Of a stretch of DNA of 12,736 bases, positions 5,508 to 12,736 are shown piece after piece; the stretch's first letter is position 1, and each line of letters opens with the position of its first letter. The notes beneath the pieces are model-generated. The model ran no database searches, had not been told where the DNA came from, and was given only the letters and a program-made list of their open reading frames with translations. This DNA is from an uncultured Clostridia bacterium (lineage in GTDB: Bacteria; Bacillota; Clostridia; TANB77; CAG-508): contig CAQRYF010000049.1 in NCBI GenBank assembly GCA_948875265.1, forward strand, positions 1 through 12,736. Reading direction: 5' to 3'. Both the position numbers and the translations under genes were made by a program.

Positions 5508-6821
5508 ATGCTAAAAAGAAAAATAACAAAAATACTTATGGATTGGAAAAATGAAGAGAATAAGCAATGTTTATTAATACGAGGAGCTAGACAAGTAGGA
5601 AAAACTTTTATAATAGAACAATTTTGTAAAGAAAACTATGAAAGTTATATTTATATAAATTTTGATTTATCTCCAACACTAAAAGATATATTTAATGGGG
5701 ATTTAGATGCCCATACTTTAATTATGAAATTAGAGGTAACATTTCCAGGTATAGAAATAAAACCAGGAAAAACGGTTTTGTTTTTAGATGAAATTCAAAG
5801 TTGTCCAAATGCTAGAGTTGCTTTAAAAAGTTTCGCAATGGATAAAAGAATTGATGTTATAGCATCAGGTTCATTACTTGGATTATATTATAAAGAAATA
5901 ACATCATATCCGGTTGGTTATGAGAAAATCGTAGATATGTATCCACTTGATTTTGAAGAGTTTTTATGGGCAGTTGGAATAAAAGAAAATCTAATTTTTG
6001 AAGTAAAAAAGTGGTTTGAAAATAGAACACCGATTGATGAATATATATTAACGCAATTAAATAAACAATTTATGATGTTTTTAATAGTGGGTGGAATGCC
6101 AAGAATTGTAGATGAATATGTTAAAGAAAAAAGTTTAGGGAAAGTGATGTCTTTACAAAAATCAATGATTGAAGATTATAAATTAGATGTTGTAAAATAT
6201 GCAGAAACGACAATTAGGCAAAAAGTGTTAAATACGTTTGATAGTATTCCTGCACAATTAGCAAAAAAAAATAAGAAATTTTCTTATGTAAATATTTTAA
6301 AAGGAGAGAAAAACGTCGGAGAAAGAAAATATAGCAGTAGTATTGAATGGTTAAAAAATGCTGGGATTATTAACTACTGTTATAATCTTACAGAACCAGC
6401 AGCTCCATTAAAATCAAATTTGCGTTTAGATTGTTTTAAAATATATATGAGAGATACAGGGCTCTTAATATCAATGTATGAAGAAGGAATACAAAAAGAT
6501 ATATTAAATGATGAATTATATATTAATGAAGGTGCTATATTAGAAAATGTATGTGCTGAAGAAATTCAAACTCGATATAGTGATGTAATGTACTATGAAA
6601 AAAAGAGTAAATTAGAAGTGGATTTTATATTAAACATTAATGGAGTTGTAACGGCAATTGAAGTAAAATCAGGAAATAATAAACAATCAAAATCTTTAAA
6701 TTCAATTGTTAATAATTATAAAACAGTATCAAGATATATTAAATTAGAAAAAGATACAAATATATATGTTGATAGTTTAGGAATTGAACATTATCCTTTA
6801 TTTATGATGATGTTTATATAG
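5508..6821 (+). CDS. AAA-family ATPase with DUF4143-type C-terminal domain
   Basis: 437 residues, a normal length for this family. Walker A is GARQVGKT (residues 26-33), preceded by LLIR. Walker B is VLFLDEIQ (Asp about 94), followed by the ASGS sensor-1 strand (IDVIASGSLLG). The C-terminal part (about 200-437) carries the DUF4143 pattern with a PD-(D/E)XK-like stretch, EVDFIL then VTAIEVKSG near residues 368-390. These are standalone, often horizontally moved ATPases of unclear role; some lie in defence or stress islands. The ATG at 5508 follows GAGGTG with 7-nt spacing and a promoter at 5458-5486. The frame is intact, unlike both flanking long genes. It lies inside the block bounded by ZIP copies. 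The family call is confident; the biological role is unknown. Confidence 0.85.
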   Translation: MLKRKITKILMDWKNEENKQCLLIRGARQVGKTFIIEQFCKENYESYIYINFDLSPTLKDIFNGDLDAHTLIMKLEVTFPGIEIKPGKTVLFLDEIQSCPNARVALKSFAMDKRIDVIASGSLLGLYYKEITSYPVGYEKIVDMYPLDFEEFLWAVGIKENLIFEVKKWFENRTPIDEYILTQLNKQFMMFLIVGGMPRIVDEYVKEKSLGKVMSLQKSMIEDYKLDVVKYAETTIRQKVLNTFDSIPAQLAKKNKKFSYVNILKGEKNVGERKYSSSIEWLKNAGIINYCYNLTEPAAPLKSNLRLDCFKIYMRDTGLLISMYEEGIQKDILNDELYINEGAILENVCAEEIQTRYSDVMYYEKKSKLEVDFILNINGVVTAIEVKSGNNKQSKSLNSIVNNYKTVSRYIKLEKDTNIYVDSLGIEHYPLFMMMFI

Positions 6822-6832
6822 AATACAAAACT

Positions 6833-6863
6833 GACTAATTTAATATTCAATATTAGATTAGTC
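6833..6863. repeat. 15-bp palindrome between the AAA ATPase gene and the ZIP remnant
   Basis: GACTAATTTAATATT (6833-6847) pairs with 6849-6863 with one G-U position and a single central base. It is followed by A-rich sequence rather than T-rich, so it is not a standard + strand terminator. It lies about 35 bp from the duplicated ZIP fragment and may mark a junction. Confidence 0.5.
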
Positions 6864-6898
6864 AAAACAAAAAATGAAGACTGTCTATTTTAGAATCA

Positions 6899-7000
6899 AC
6901 CAGAAGGAATATCAATGGCGGTTCCAATGAAAAATGGAGGAATGAAAATTTCAAAAGTGATATTTTACATAGGAATGTTTGCAACAAATTTATGATTTTA
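6899..7000 (+). pseudogene. Remnant copy of the ZIP transporter 3' end
   Basis: 6899-6968 matches 2409-2478 in 68 of 70 bases, and 6969-7000 matches 2681-2712 in 30 of 32. The 202 bases between are missing. The matched part covers the HDIPEG region (after the His codon) fused to the last codons, the TGA stop and a few bases beyond. It has no start and cannot code for a transporter. The two copies bracket 2713-6898, so this is a duplication scar. Confidence 0.9.
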
Positions 7001-7015
7001 TATTAAAAAAGATTT

Positions 7016-7046
7016 AGCGGGTAATTTGAAAAATTACTTGCTTTTT
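7016..7046 (+). terminator. Rho-independent terminator, probably the original one of the ZIP gene
   Basis: A 12-bp stem (AGCGGGTAATTT 7016-7027 with AAATTACTTGCT 7031-7042, two G-U pairs) with a GAA loop, followed by TTTT. It lies just after the ZIP remnant, where the terminator of an undisrupted ZIP gene would be expected. Confidence 0.75.
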
Positions 7047-7066
7047 AATTTTATATATAGTAAAAT
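7038..7066 (+). promoter_or_regulatory. Probable promoter of pcrA
   Basis: -35 TTGCTT (7038-7043), a 17-bp spacer and -10 TAAAAT (7061-7066). The -35 box lies in the 3' arm of the preceding terminator. The leader would be about 60 nt. Confidence 0.5.
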
Positions 7067-7133
7067 GCAAACAGACATTTGAAATGAACAAAGTAAAAAT
7101 ATGAAATAGAATTAAAATGAAAGGAAAAAATAA

Positions 7134-9444
7134 ATGCAGGATATATTAAAAGGATTAAATGATAAACAATATGAAGCTGTAGTGAATACAGAGGGGCCTT
7201 GCCTAGTAATAGCTGGAGCAGGAAGTGGAAAAACAAAGGTATTAACACATAAAATAGCCTATTTAATAGGAGAAAAGGATGTAAAACCATGGGATATATT
7301 GGCTATAACATTTACAAATAAAGCAGCAAATGAAATGAAAGAAAGAATTGCAGGGTTAGTTGGAGATGATGCGAAAGATATATGGATGGGAACATTTCAT
7401 TCTATTTGTGTGCGTATATTAAGAAGATTTATAGATAGGATAGGATTTGACTCATCATTTATAATATTTGATACCTCAGATCAAAAAACATTAGTGAAAG
7501 GATGCTTAAAAGATTTAGCAATAGATGATAAATTGTTTACAGATAGAGCAGTTCTTTCTGAAATCAGTAATGCAAAAAATGAAATGTTAGAGCCTGATCA
7601 GTATTCAATAAGAGCGAATGGAGATTATAGAAAAGAAAAGATTGCAACAGTATATGAGTTATATCAAAAAAGATTAAGAGAAAATAATGCAATTGATTTT
7701 GATGATATTATAAATTATACAATAAAAATATTGATGGAAAATCCAGATGTATTAGAATATTATTCAAATAAATTTAAATATGTGTTGGTAGACGAATATC
7801 AAGATACAAACAAATCTCAGTTTACTCTAGTTACATTACTGGCATCTAAGAATGGAAATATAACAGTTGTAGGGGATAATGATCAAGGAATATATAGTTT
7901 TAGAGGAGCTGATATTTCAAATATATTAAATTTTGAAAGAGATTTTCCAGGAACAAAAATTATAAAATTAGAGCAAAACTATAGATGTACAGGTAATATT
8001 CTGAAAGCAGCAAATTCAGTAATAAAAAATAATGAAGTAAAATATAAAAAAGAATTATGGACACAAAATGATGAAGGAAATCTGCCAAAAGTATATCAAG
8101 CAGATAATGAATATGATGAAGGTTCATATATAGTAGAACAGATAGAGCATTTGAAAAGAGAAGAGTATTATAAATATTCTGATTTTGCAGTTTTATATAG
8201 AATGAATACACAATCAAGAGCAATAGAAGATATTTTTAGAAGAGAGAATGTACCTTATAAAATTGTAGGTGGATTGAAATTCTATGAAAGAAAAGAAATA
8301 AAAGACCTAATTGCATATTTAAGATTAATACAAAATAGTGCAGATAATTTAAGCTTAAAGAGAATTATAAATGAACCTAAAAGGGGAATAGGGAAAACTA
8401 GTTTAGACAAAGTTGAACAATTAGCAATAACTAATGGAATATCTATGTATGAAGTAATAAAAAATTCGGATCAATATGGCTTAAATAGGGTATATTTAAA
8501 TTCAAGAGAATTTGTAAATGTAATAGAAGAACTAAAACTAAAGAAAGATGAATTAACAATATCTGAATTAATAAAAAGTGTATTAAAAAAGAGTGGATAT
8601 ACTAAGGCCCTTGAAAACGAAAATACAATAGAGGCAGAAAATAGAATAGATAACTTAGAAGAGTTCTTAACAGTTGCAATAGAATTTGAAGAAGAATTCG
8701 CAGAAAATTCATTAAGCGAGTTCTTAGAAGGAATAACATTATCTAGTGATTTGGATAATATAGAAGAAACAGAAGAATCTGTGACACTTATGACTTTGCA
8801 TAGTGCAAAAGGTCTGGAGTTCCCTGTTGTGTTTTTAGTAGGAATGGAAGACCGGAATATTCCCAGGATACAAATCAATTTCAGAACCACAAGAGTTAGA
8901 AGAAGAAAGACGTTTATGTTATGTTGGAATTACAAGAGCAAAAGAAAACTTATTTTTAACTTGTAGTAAACAAAGAACAATATTTGGTTCAACAAGCTAT
9001 AATCAAACATCAAGATTTTTACAAGAAATACCAGAAGAATTATTAGAAGGATATGAGGAGGCTTTTGGAGAAACAAGTAACAAACAAGAAATGTTTAAAG
9101 ACTCTAACTATAGTTGGACATATGGAAGCGGAGATAATGGAAATGTTAAAACATACAGGATAAATGATAAACAACCAGCTGTAGCAGCAAGTAAAACAAC
9201 TAATACAGGATTTGCATTTAGAACAGCAGAAAGCTTTTTAAGTAATTTAGGAAAAAAGGCATCAAATAATAGTGTTGACTTATCAAAATATGAAGCAGGA
9301 GTTAGAGTATTTCATAAGAAATTTGGAGAAGGAACTATAAATATGGTAGAGCCAGAAGGCGAAGATTTGAAAGTTGATATAAACTTTGATAAGGTTGGGC
9401 ATAAGAGATTAATGGCTAAATTTGCTAACTTAGAAATTATATAA
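7134..9444 (+). CDS. pcrA: ATP-dependent DNA helicase PcrA/UvrD with one +1 frameshift
   Basis: PcrA is a superfamily 1 3'-5' helicase used in repair, plasmid replication and removal of RecA or stalled polymerase. Motifs seen: Walker A AGAGSGKT (residues 27-34), Walker B DEYQDT (220-225), motif III GDNDQGIYSFRGA (247 on), motif IV QNYRC, motif V TLHSAKGLEFPVVF. After Asp573 the frame meets CGG (8853-8855) and would stop at TAG 8964-8966, losing motif VI. Skipping C8853 restores GGA and continues with FPGYKSISEPQELEEERRL, motif VI VGITRAKENL and the C-terminal Tudor-like part (GVRVFHKKFGEGTI), giving 769 residues to TAA 9442-9444. The ATG at 7134 follows AAAGGA with 8-nt spacing. The gene is essential or nearly so in related Firmicutes, which argues for recoding or a sequence error rather than true loss. 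Confidence 0.88.
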
Positions 9445-9488
9445 CGTAAATCTAAAATAGAAATTTTAAAATTACAAAAAATTAAAAA

Positions 9489-9528
9489 TAAAAACACAAG
9501 AAATAAATTAATATTCCTTGTGTTTTTA
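9489..9528 (+). terminator. Terminator of pcrA
   Basis: A perfect 12-bp stem (TAAAAACACAAG 9489-9500 with its complement 9517-9528) and a 16-nt loop. The T run forms the end of the 3' arm. Confidence 0.75.
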
Positions 9529-9600
9529 TGCATATATGTATAAAAGAAAATAATTAGGAAATAATAATTTAAGAATAACAAAAAGAAAGGAAGGATAAAA

Positions 9601-9789
9601 ATGGCAGATTTAACTTTAGTAGAATTACAACATCTAAGACACTTAATAGGAGCACATGAAACAGCATATCAAAAATTAAATACTTATTCTTCACAAGCTG
9701 TTGACCCACAAATAAAACAAATATTTACAAAATCAGCACAGGATGCATTAAATACAAAACAAAAATTAATGAATTTTTTAAATAATTAA
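9601..9789 (+). CDS. Small CotF-like spore coat protein
   Basis: 62 residues, fully helical in appearance (DLTLVELQHLRHLIGAHETA, then QKLNTYSSQAVDPQIKQIF and SAQDALNTKQKLMNFL). This is the four-helix, ferritin-like pattern of the Coat F family reduced to its first helices. It starts at ATG 9601 behind AAGGAAGGA and stands 17 bp before a second, longer family member, so the two form one operon. CotF-type proteins are spore coat components made in the mother cell; a sporulation promoter is expected. ATATT at 9511-9515 with CATATATG at 9531-9538 is a weak sigma-E/K candidate overlapping the pcrA terminator. The family call is from pattern, not from a search. Confidence 0.65.
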   Translation: MADLTLVELQHLRHLIGAHETAYQKLNTYSSQAVDPQIKQIFTKSAQDALNTKQKLMNFLNN

Positions 9790-9806
9790 TTAGGAGGGAA
9801 GATAAT

Positions 9807-10052
9807 ATGGATGAAAAAACAATGGTTAATGACATTTTAGGTAGTGTAAAAGCAGACTTGACAGCATATCAAACAGCAATATCTGAGTCAGAAAATATGC
9901 AGTTAAGACAAACATTTCAACAAATAAGAAATAATGACGAAAGTTTTCAATATGAATTATTCAAAATAGCAGAATCAAAGGGGTATTATAAACCAGCACA
10001 AAAAGCTACTGTTACTGAAATAGGAACAGTAAAGACAGAATTACAACAATAG
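9807..10052 (+). CDS. CotF-like spore coat protein
   Basis: 81 residues. The core LGSVKADLTAYQTAISESEN, then MQLRQTFQQIRNNDESFQYEL and the ending KGYYKPAQ are characteristic of Coat F domain proteins: a pair of amphipathic helices with conserved RQ and ND followed by GYY-P-A. AGGAGG (9792-9797) lies 9 nt before ATG 9807, and the gene sits 17 bp after the 62-residue paralogue. Together they support a spore-forming host. The TAG stop is immediately followed by the first base of a long GC-richer hairpin. Confidence 0.8.
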   Translation: MDEKTMVNDILGSVKADLTAYQTAISESENMQLRQTFQQIRNNDESFQYELFKIAESKGYYKPAQKATVTEIGTVKTELQQ

Positions 10053-10120
10053 GATTTTAGGGACGGAGGAAAAAATCATGCTTTGTAAAACAGATGATTT
10101 TTTCCTCCGTCCCTAAAATC
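10053..10120. repeat. Perfect 26-bp REP-like inverted repeat (hairpin)
   Basis: Arms 10053-10078 and 10095-10120 are perfect complements with a 16-nt loop. The core GGGACGGAGG / CCTCCGTCCC is much richer in GC than its surroundings and resembles the GGGACGG-type dispersed palindromes common in Firmicutes, which are thought to be moved by REP-associated transposases. It begins directly at the coat gene stop codon and may also end its transcript, although no T run follows the hairpin. Confidence 0.75.
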
Positions 10121-10212
10121 ATTTGAAAAAGAAAATAAGAGATAAAAGGAATAAAATAAAGATAAGTAAAAGAAAAGGCAAAAAACTTACGGAAATTCGA
10201 GGGTTACTATCT

Positions 10213-10241
10213 TTGCAAAAAATAGAATATTACAATATTAT
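10213..10241 (+). promoter_or_regulatory. Possible promoter of the M23 peptidase gene
   Basis: -35 TTGCAA (10213-10218), a 17-bp spacer and -10 TATTAT (10236-10241). The leader would be about 58 nt. The stretch 10121-10212 before it is purine-rich and holds nothing I recognise. Confidence 0.4.
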
Positions 10242-10305
10242 TACATTGAATTTATACAAGCATTATACAATATGGATATAAGATTTGTACAAAGGAGATA
10301 AGATA

Positions 10306-11319
10306 ATGTTAAAAAAGATAATGGTACATACTAGAAGAGGAGTGAAATTTGTAGTTCTTTTTATGATTGCAACTTTTTTAATAATTGGAGCAATTGCGTT
10401 TTTATATAAACCAACATATAGTGTTTTTATAAATGGAGAGCAAGTAGGATATACTGAAAATAGAACTCAATTACAACATAAAATAAATGACTATATAGAA
10501 AATGGAGAAGATGGTAACGAAAATATTGCGTTTGTGCAAATAGCTAATCTTCCAGAATATAAATTATGTTTATTAAAAAAGAATATAGTAGCAAATGATG
10601 ATGAAATATACAATAAGATTAAAGAACAGGGGGTTACATATTACAGATATTATGCTATATTAGATAATCAAGAAGAAAAGATATATGTGTCAAAATTTGA
10701 AGAGGCAGAAAATATAGTGAAGTCTTTAAAAGAAAAGAAAAGTACTAATATGGAACATATATCAATTGTTGAAAAATATGAAACAGAGATAAAAGATTTA
10801 GTATCAACAGAAGAGGCAATTTCTAAATTATACATTCAACCAGCTAAAACAGTAACTATAGCAAATAAAAATACATCAAAATATACAGCGACAGGATCAG
10901 TTAATACTGCAGGAAAGACTTCAACCGCTAAAGCCAATATAGGAATATCTTTGGTAAGGCCAGTATCAGGAATTATTACATCAAGATTTGGAGCAGGTAG
11001 TAGTATAAGAAGGTCTTCTCATACAGGATTAGATATAGCGACTTCAACAGGTACTCCAATAGTAGCTGCGTCTTCTGGAACAGTTACATTTGCAGGGTAT
11101 AAAGGTTCTTATGGTAATATGATAGTAGTAACACATCAAAATGGTGTTCAAACATATTATGCGCATTGTAGTAAGTTGTATGCTCAAGTAGGACAAACAG
11201 TATCTCAGGGACAGAAAATTGCAGCTGTTGGTTCGACAGGTAATTCTACAGGACCACATTTGCATTTAGAAGTAAGGGTAAATGGAGTGGCATATAATCC
11301 ACAAAATTATGTATATTAA
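10306..11319 (+). CDS. Membrane-anchored M23 family peptidoglycan endopeptidase
   Basis: 337 residues. The start ATG 10306 was preferred over 10285 because AAAGGAG (10291-10297) is 8 nt before it. Residues 1-12 are basic and 14-34 form one membrane helix, so the protein is anchored with its bulk outside the cell. Residues about 40-200 are an extracytoplasmic region (YSVFINGEQVGYTENRTQL), then a Thr/Ser/Lys-rich linker. The LytM/M23 domain fills the C-terminus: zinc ligands in HTGLD (His239, Asp243) and HLH (His318, His320) and the catalytic-site YAH (His287). All expected residues are present, so it is probably an active zinc endopeptidase cutting peptide cross-links of the wall. The N-terminal anchor resembles the sporulation protein SpoIIQ and similar LytM proteins, but I cannot assign it to one. 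Confidence 0.88.
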   Translation: MLKKIMVHTRRGVKFVVLFMIATFLIIGAIAFLYKPTYSVFINGEQVGYTENRTQLQHKINDYIENGEDGNENIAFVQIANLPEYKLCLLKKNIVANDDEIYNKIKEQGVTYYRYYAILDNQEEKIYVSKFEEAENIVKSLKEKKSTNMEHISIVEKYETEIKDLVSTEEAISKLYIQPAKTVTIANKNTSKYTATGSVNTAGKTSTAKANIGISLVRPVSGIITSRFGAGSSIRRSSHTGLDIATSTGTPIVAASSGTVTFAGYKGSYGNMIVVTHQNGVQTYYAHCSKLYAQVGQTVSQGQKIAAVGSTGNSTGPHLHLEVRVNGVAYNPQNYVY

Positions 11320-11327
11320 TAAATATG

Positions 11328-11360
11328 AAAGGATATAAATTTATTTTTATATCTCTTTTT
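11328..11360 (+). terminator. Terminator after the M23 gene
   Basis: An 8-bp stem (GATATAAA 11332-11339 with TTTATATC 11346-11353), extended by GG and AAA with a small bulge, runs into a T run ending at 11361. Confidence 0.65.
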
Positions 11361-11388
11361 TATTGTTAAAAATTGGGGGATAAAATAG

Positions 11389-11410
11389 TTTTGTCGAATT
11401 TTGCGACGAA
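11389..11410. promoter_or_regulatory. Possible Spo0A box
   Basis: TTTTGTCGAA (11389-11398) contains TGTCGAA, the known core of the Spo0A binding site. It is followed by a partly inverted copy (CGACGAAAA from 11404), so GTCG/CGAC forms a short inverted repeat. This fits a sporulating host but rests on one short motif. A weak promoter (TTGCAA 11417-11422, 17 bp, TATCAT 11440-11445) lies just downstream. I see no gene between 11361 and 11556. Confidence 0.3.
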
Positions 11411-11562
11411 AAATAATTGCAAAGTTTGACGTTTCATAGTATCATATAAAAGCATTTATTCAAATTTTAAATCAAGATAGAAAATAATAAAATTTAAAAT
11501 TAATTTTAAAAATCTAAGTGAAATCCAAAGAAGTATTAAAAATAAAGAAGAGGTGAATAGTT

Positions 11563-12675
11563 ATAAGAACAATATTAGACAAAAACAATATTGACTATAA
11601 AATAAATATTGACAATAAGAGCAATCTAAATTATAATGATAAATATATAAGTAATATAGAAATATTTACTAATAAAGAGTACGAATTATATAAAATAAGA
11701 TATGGAATAAACTTTTTTAATTTAAAAGACAATAGTAAAAAATATGAAGTGCCCGAAGTAAAGAATCCACATGACAAAATATTTAGAAAAGCGTTAGATA
11801 AAAAAGAAAATGCGATTCAAATAATAAGTAATTTTTTGAATAGGGAAGAAATAATAAATACAAGTGAAATAGAAAAATATAATAGTAGTTATATTTCAGA
11901 AAGACTGAAAAATTCAGAAGCAGATGTTGTTTATAAAATAAAAAACGAAAATGTTTTTTTCTTAATAGAGCATCAAACAAAGATTGATTATTCTATGCCA
12001 TATAGAATATTAAAATATGAATTGGAGATTATTGATAGTGTAATAATAGATACGAAAGAAAATTATAAAAATAAAGAGTATAAATATCCAGTTGTGATAC
12101 CAATAATCTTATATACTGGAAATCAAAAATGGAATGCAGAATTAGATTTAAAAAGAGCTCAATTAAAGTGGAATAAATACAAAGGAACAGAATTGTCAAA
12201 ATATAATGTGTTAGATGTGAATAATATTAGTAATGAAAAATTATTAAAAGAACCATCAATAATAAGTAAATTAATGCTTATAGAAAAGTAAAAAACAGAA
12301 AAAGAGTTTATAGAAAATTTGAATAAAATATTAAAAGAATTAAAAATCAAAAAAACAATATATAGTAAAGAAGAAAAAGACTTTTTTATAATAGCTACAA
12401 AAGTAATAATAAAAAATCAATTCAAAAAGGATTTATCAAAGAAAATTTTGAGAAATATAGAAATGGAGGAGGAGAGGCCTATGATGCAAGTTATAGAAAC
12501 ATTAAATAAAGAAAGAGAAAAACTAAGAGAAGACTCAATAAAAAGAGGAAAGATTGAAGGCAAAGTTGAAGGAAAAATTGAAGATATAAAAAATATGTTA
12601 AAAGAAAAGTTACCAATTGAGTTAATTAGTAGAATTACTGGAATGACAGAAAAAGAGATAAAAAGTATAAAATAA
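11563..12675 (+). pseudogene. Rpn-family (PD-(D/E)XK) nuclease gene, decayed
   Basis: Rpn proteins are transposase-like nucleases linked to recombination. The family pattern is clear: NPHDKIFRKALDKKENAIQ, then SEADVVYKI, VFFLIEHQTK and MPYRILKYELEI, which hold the catalytic D and E-x-Q positions, and a charged C-terminus with Lys/Glu/Gly repeats (GKIEGKVEGKIEDIKNML). Two defects are visible. First, the frame is open back to 11557, but the codon 7 nt after the Shine-Dalgarno GAAGAGGTG (11547-11555) is ATA (11563), not ATG; the first usable start, GTG 11749, has no ribosome-binding site. Second, an in-frame TAA (12289-12291) separates residues that continue in the same frame to TAA 12673-12675. 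Full length from 11563 would be about 370 residues. It is probably a pseudogene, though ATA initiation of the N-terminal part cannot be excluded. Confidence 0.75.
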
Positions 12676-12690
12676 TAAAAATTTAAACAA

Positions 12691-12716
12691 TCCACAATTT
12701 AAAGCTAAATTGTGGA
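12691..12716 (+). terminator. Terminator after the Rpn gene
   Basis: A perfect 10-bp stem (TCCACAATTT 12691-12700 with 12707-12716) and a 6-nt loop, followed only by CTATTTAA. The T run is weak. Confidence 0.55.
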
Positions 12717-12736
12717 CTATTTAATATAGATATCGA

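Noticed and set aside
6833..6863. The palindrome as terminator of the AAA ATPase gene
   Set aside because: It is followed by A-rich sequence rather than T-rich on the + strand, and no minus-strand gene reads into it.
8471..8890. Minus-strand open frames opposite pcrA and other long genes
   Set aside because: They have the low-complexity composition of frames read antisense to AT-rich genes, and the sense genes carry clear protein motifs. I treat them as shadows.
5220..12291. TAA reassigned to a sense codon
   Set aside because: Two genes have in-frame TAA, but several genes in the window clearly end with TAA and an RF1 gene with PxT and GGQ is intact. Both affected genes look accessory or decayed.
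1..12736. CRISPR array, tRNA, rRNA or known riboswitch
   Set aside because: I saw no regularly spaced repeats, no cloverleaf with a CCA-type end and no recognisable riboswitch core on either strand. This is by eye only.

Overview
The window comes from a strongly AT-rich, low-GC Gram-positive bacterium, most likely a spore-forming member of the Clostridia, possibly an uncultured gut lineage. The evidence is the codon use (almost all Arg is AGA/AGG), the clear sigma-A type promoters (TTGACA-17-TATAAT), the strong Shine-Dalgarno sites, the YhaN-like and PcrA proteins, and a pair of CotF-like spore coat genes. Nearly everything is on the + strand.

Layout. 1-666: the 3' end of a YhaN/SbcC-like ATPase gene. 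833-1894: prfA (release factor 1). 1962-2707: a ZIP metal transporter gene with two +1 frameshifts. 2740-3122: a compact locus with a ~75-nt + strand RNA and a convergent 41-codon minus-strand gene. 3379-4374: an unknown protein with an N-terminal Cys cluster. 4485-5222 (original frame to 5360): an unknown membrane protein gene ended early by an in-frame TAA. 5508-6821: an AAA ATPase with a DUF4143-type C-terminus. 6899-7000: a decayed second copy of the ZIP 3' end. 7134-9444: pcrA with one +1 frameshift. 9601-10052: two CotF-like genes. 10053-10120: a REP-like hairpin. 10306-11319: a membrane-anchored M23 peptidase. 11563-12675: a decayed Rpn-family nuclease gene.

The ZIP 3' end is found on both sides of 2713-6898. 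The ancestral order was therefore probably prfA - ZIP - pcrA, and the block from the RNA/peptide locus to the AAA ATPase looks like an accessory insertion or rearrangement.

Two observations stand out. First, all three frameshifts are one extra C placed between codons, directly before a Gly codon. Each puts a CGG triplet in frame, and I found no other in-frame CGG codon in any gene of the window. This suggests either +1 (quadruplet CGGR) recoding at a lost or hungry CGG codon, or a systematic sequencing artefact. Second, the 2740-3122 locus has the architecture of a par/Fst-style type I toxin-antitoxin or antisense-regulated peptide locus. A small RNA can pair with the start region of the convergent peptide mRNA, and its terminator loop is complementary to the mRNA terminator loop. 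The peptide itself is not a family I recognise.
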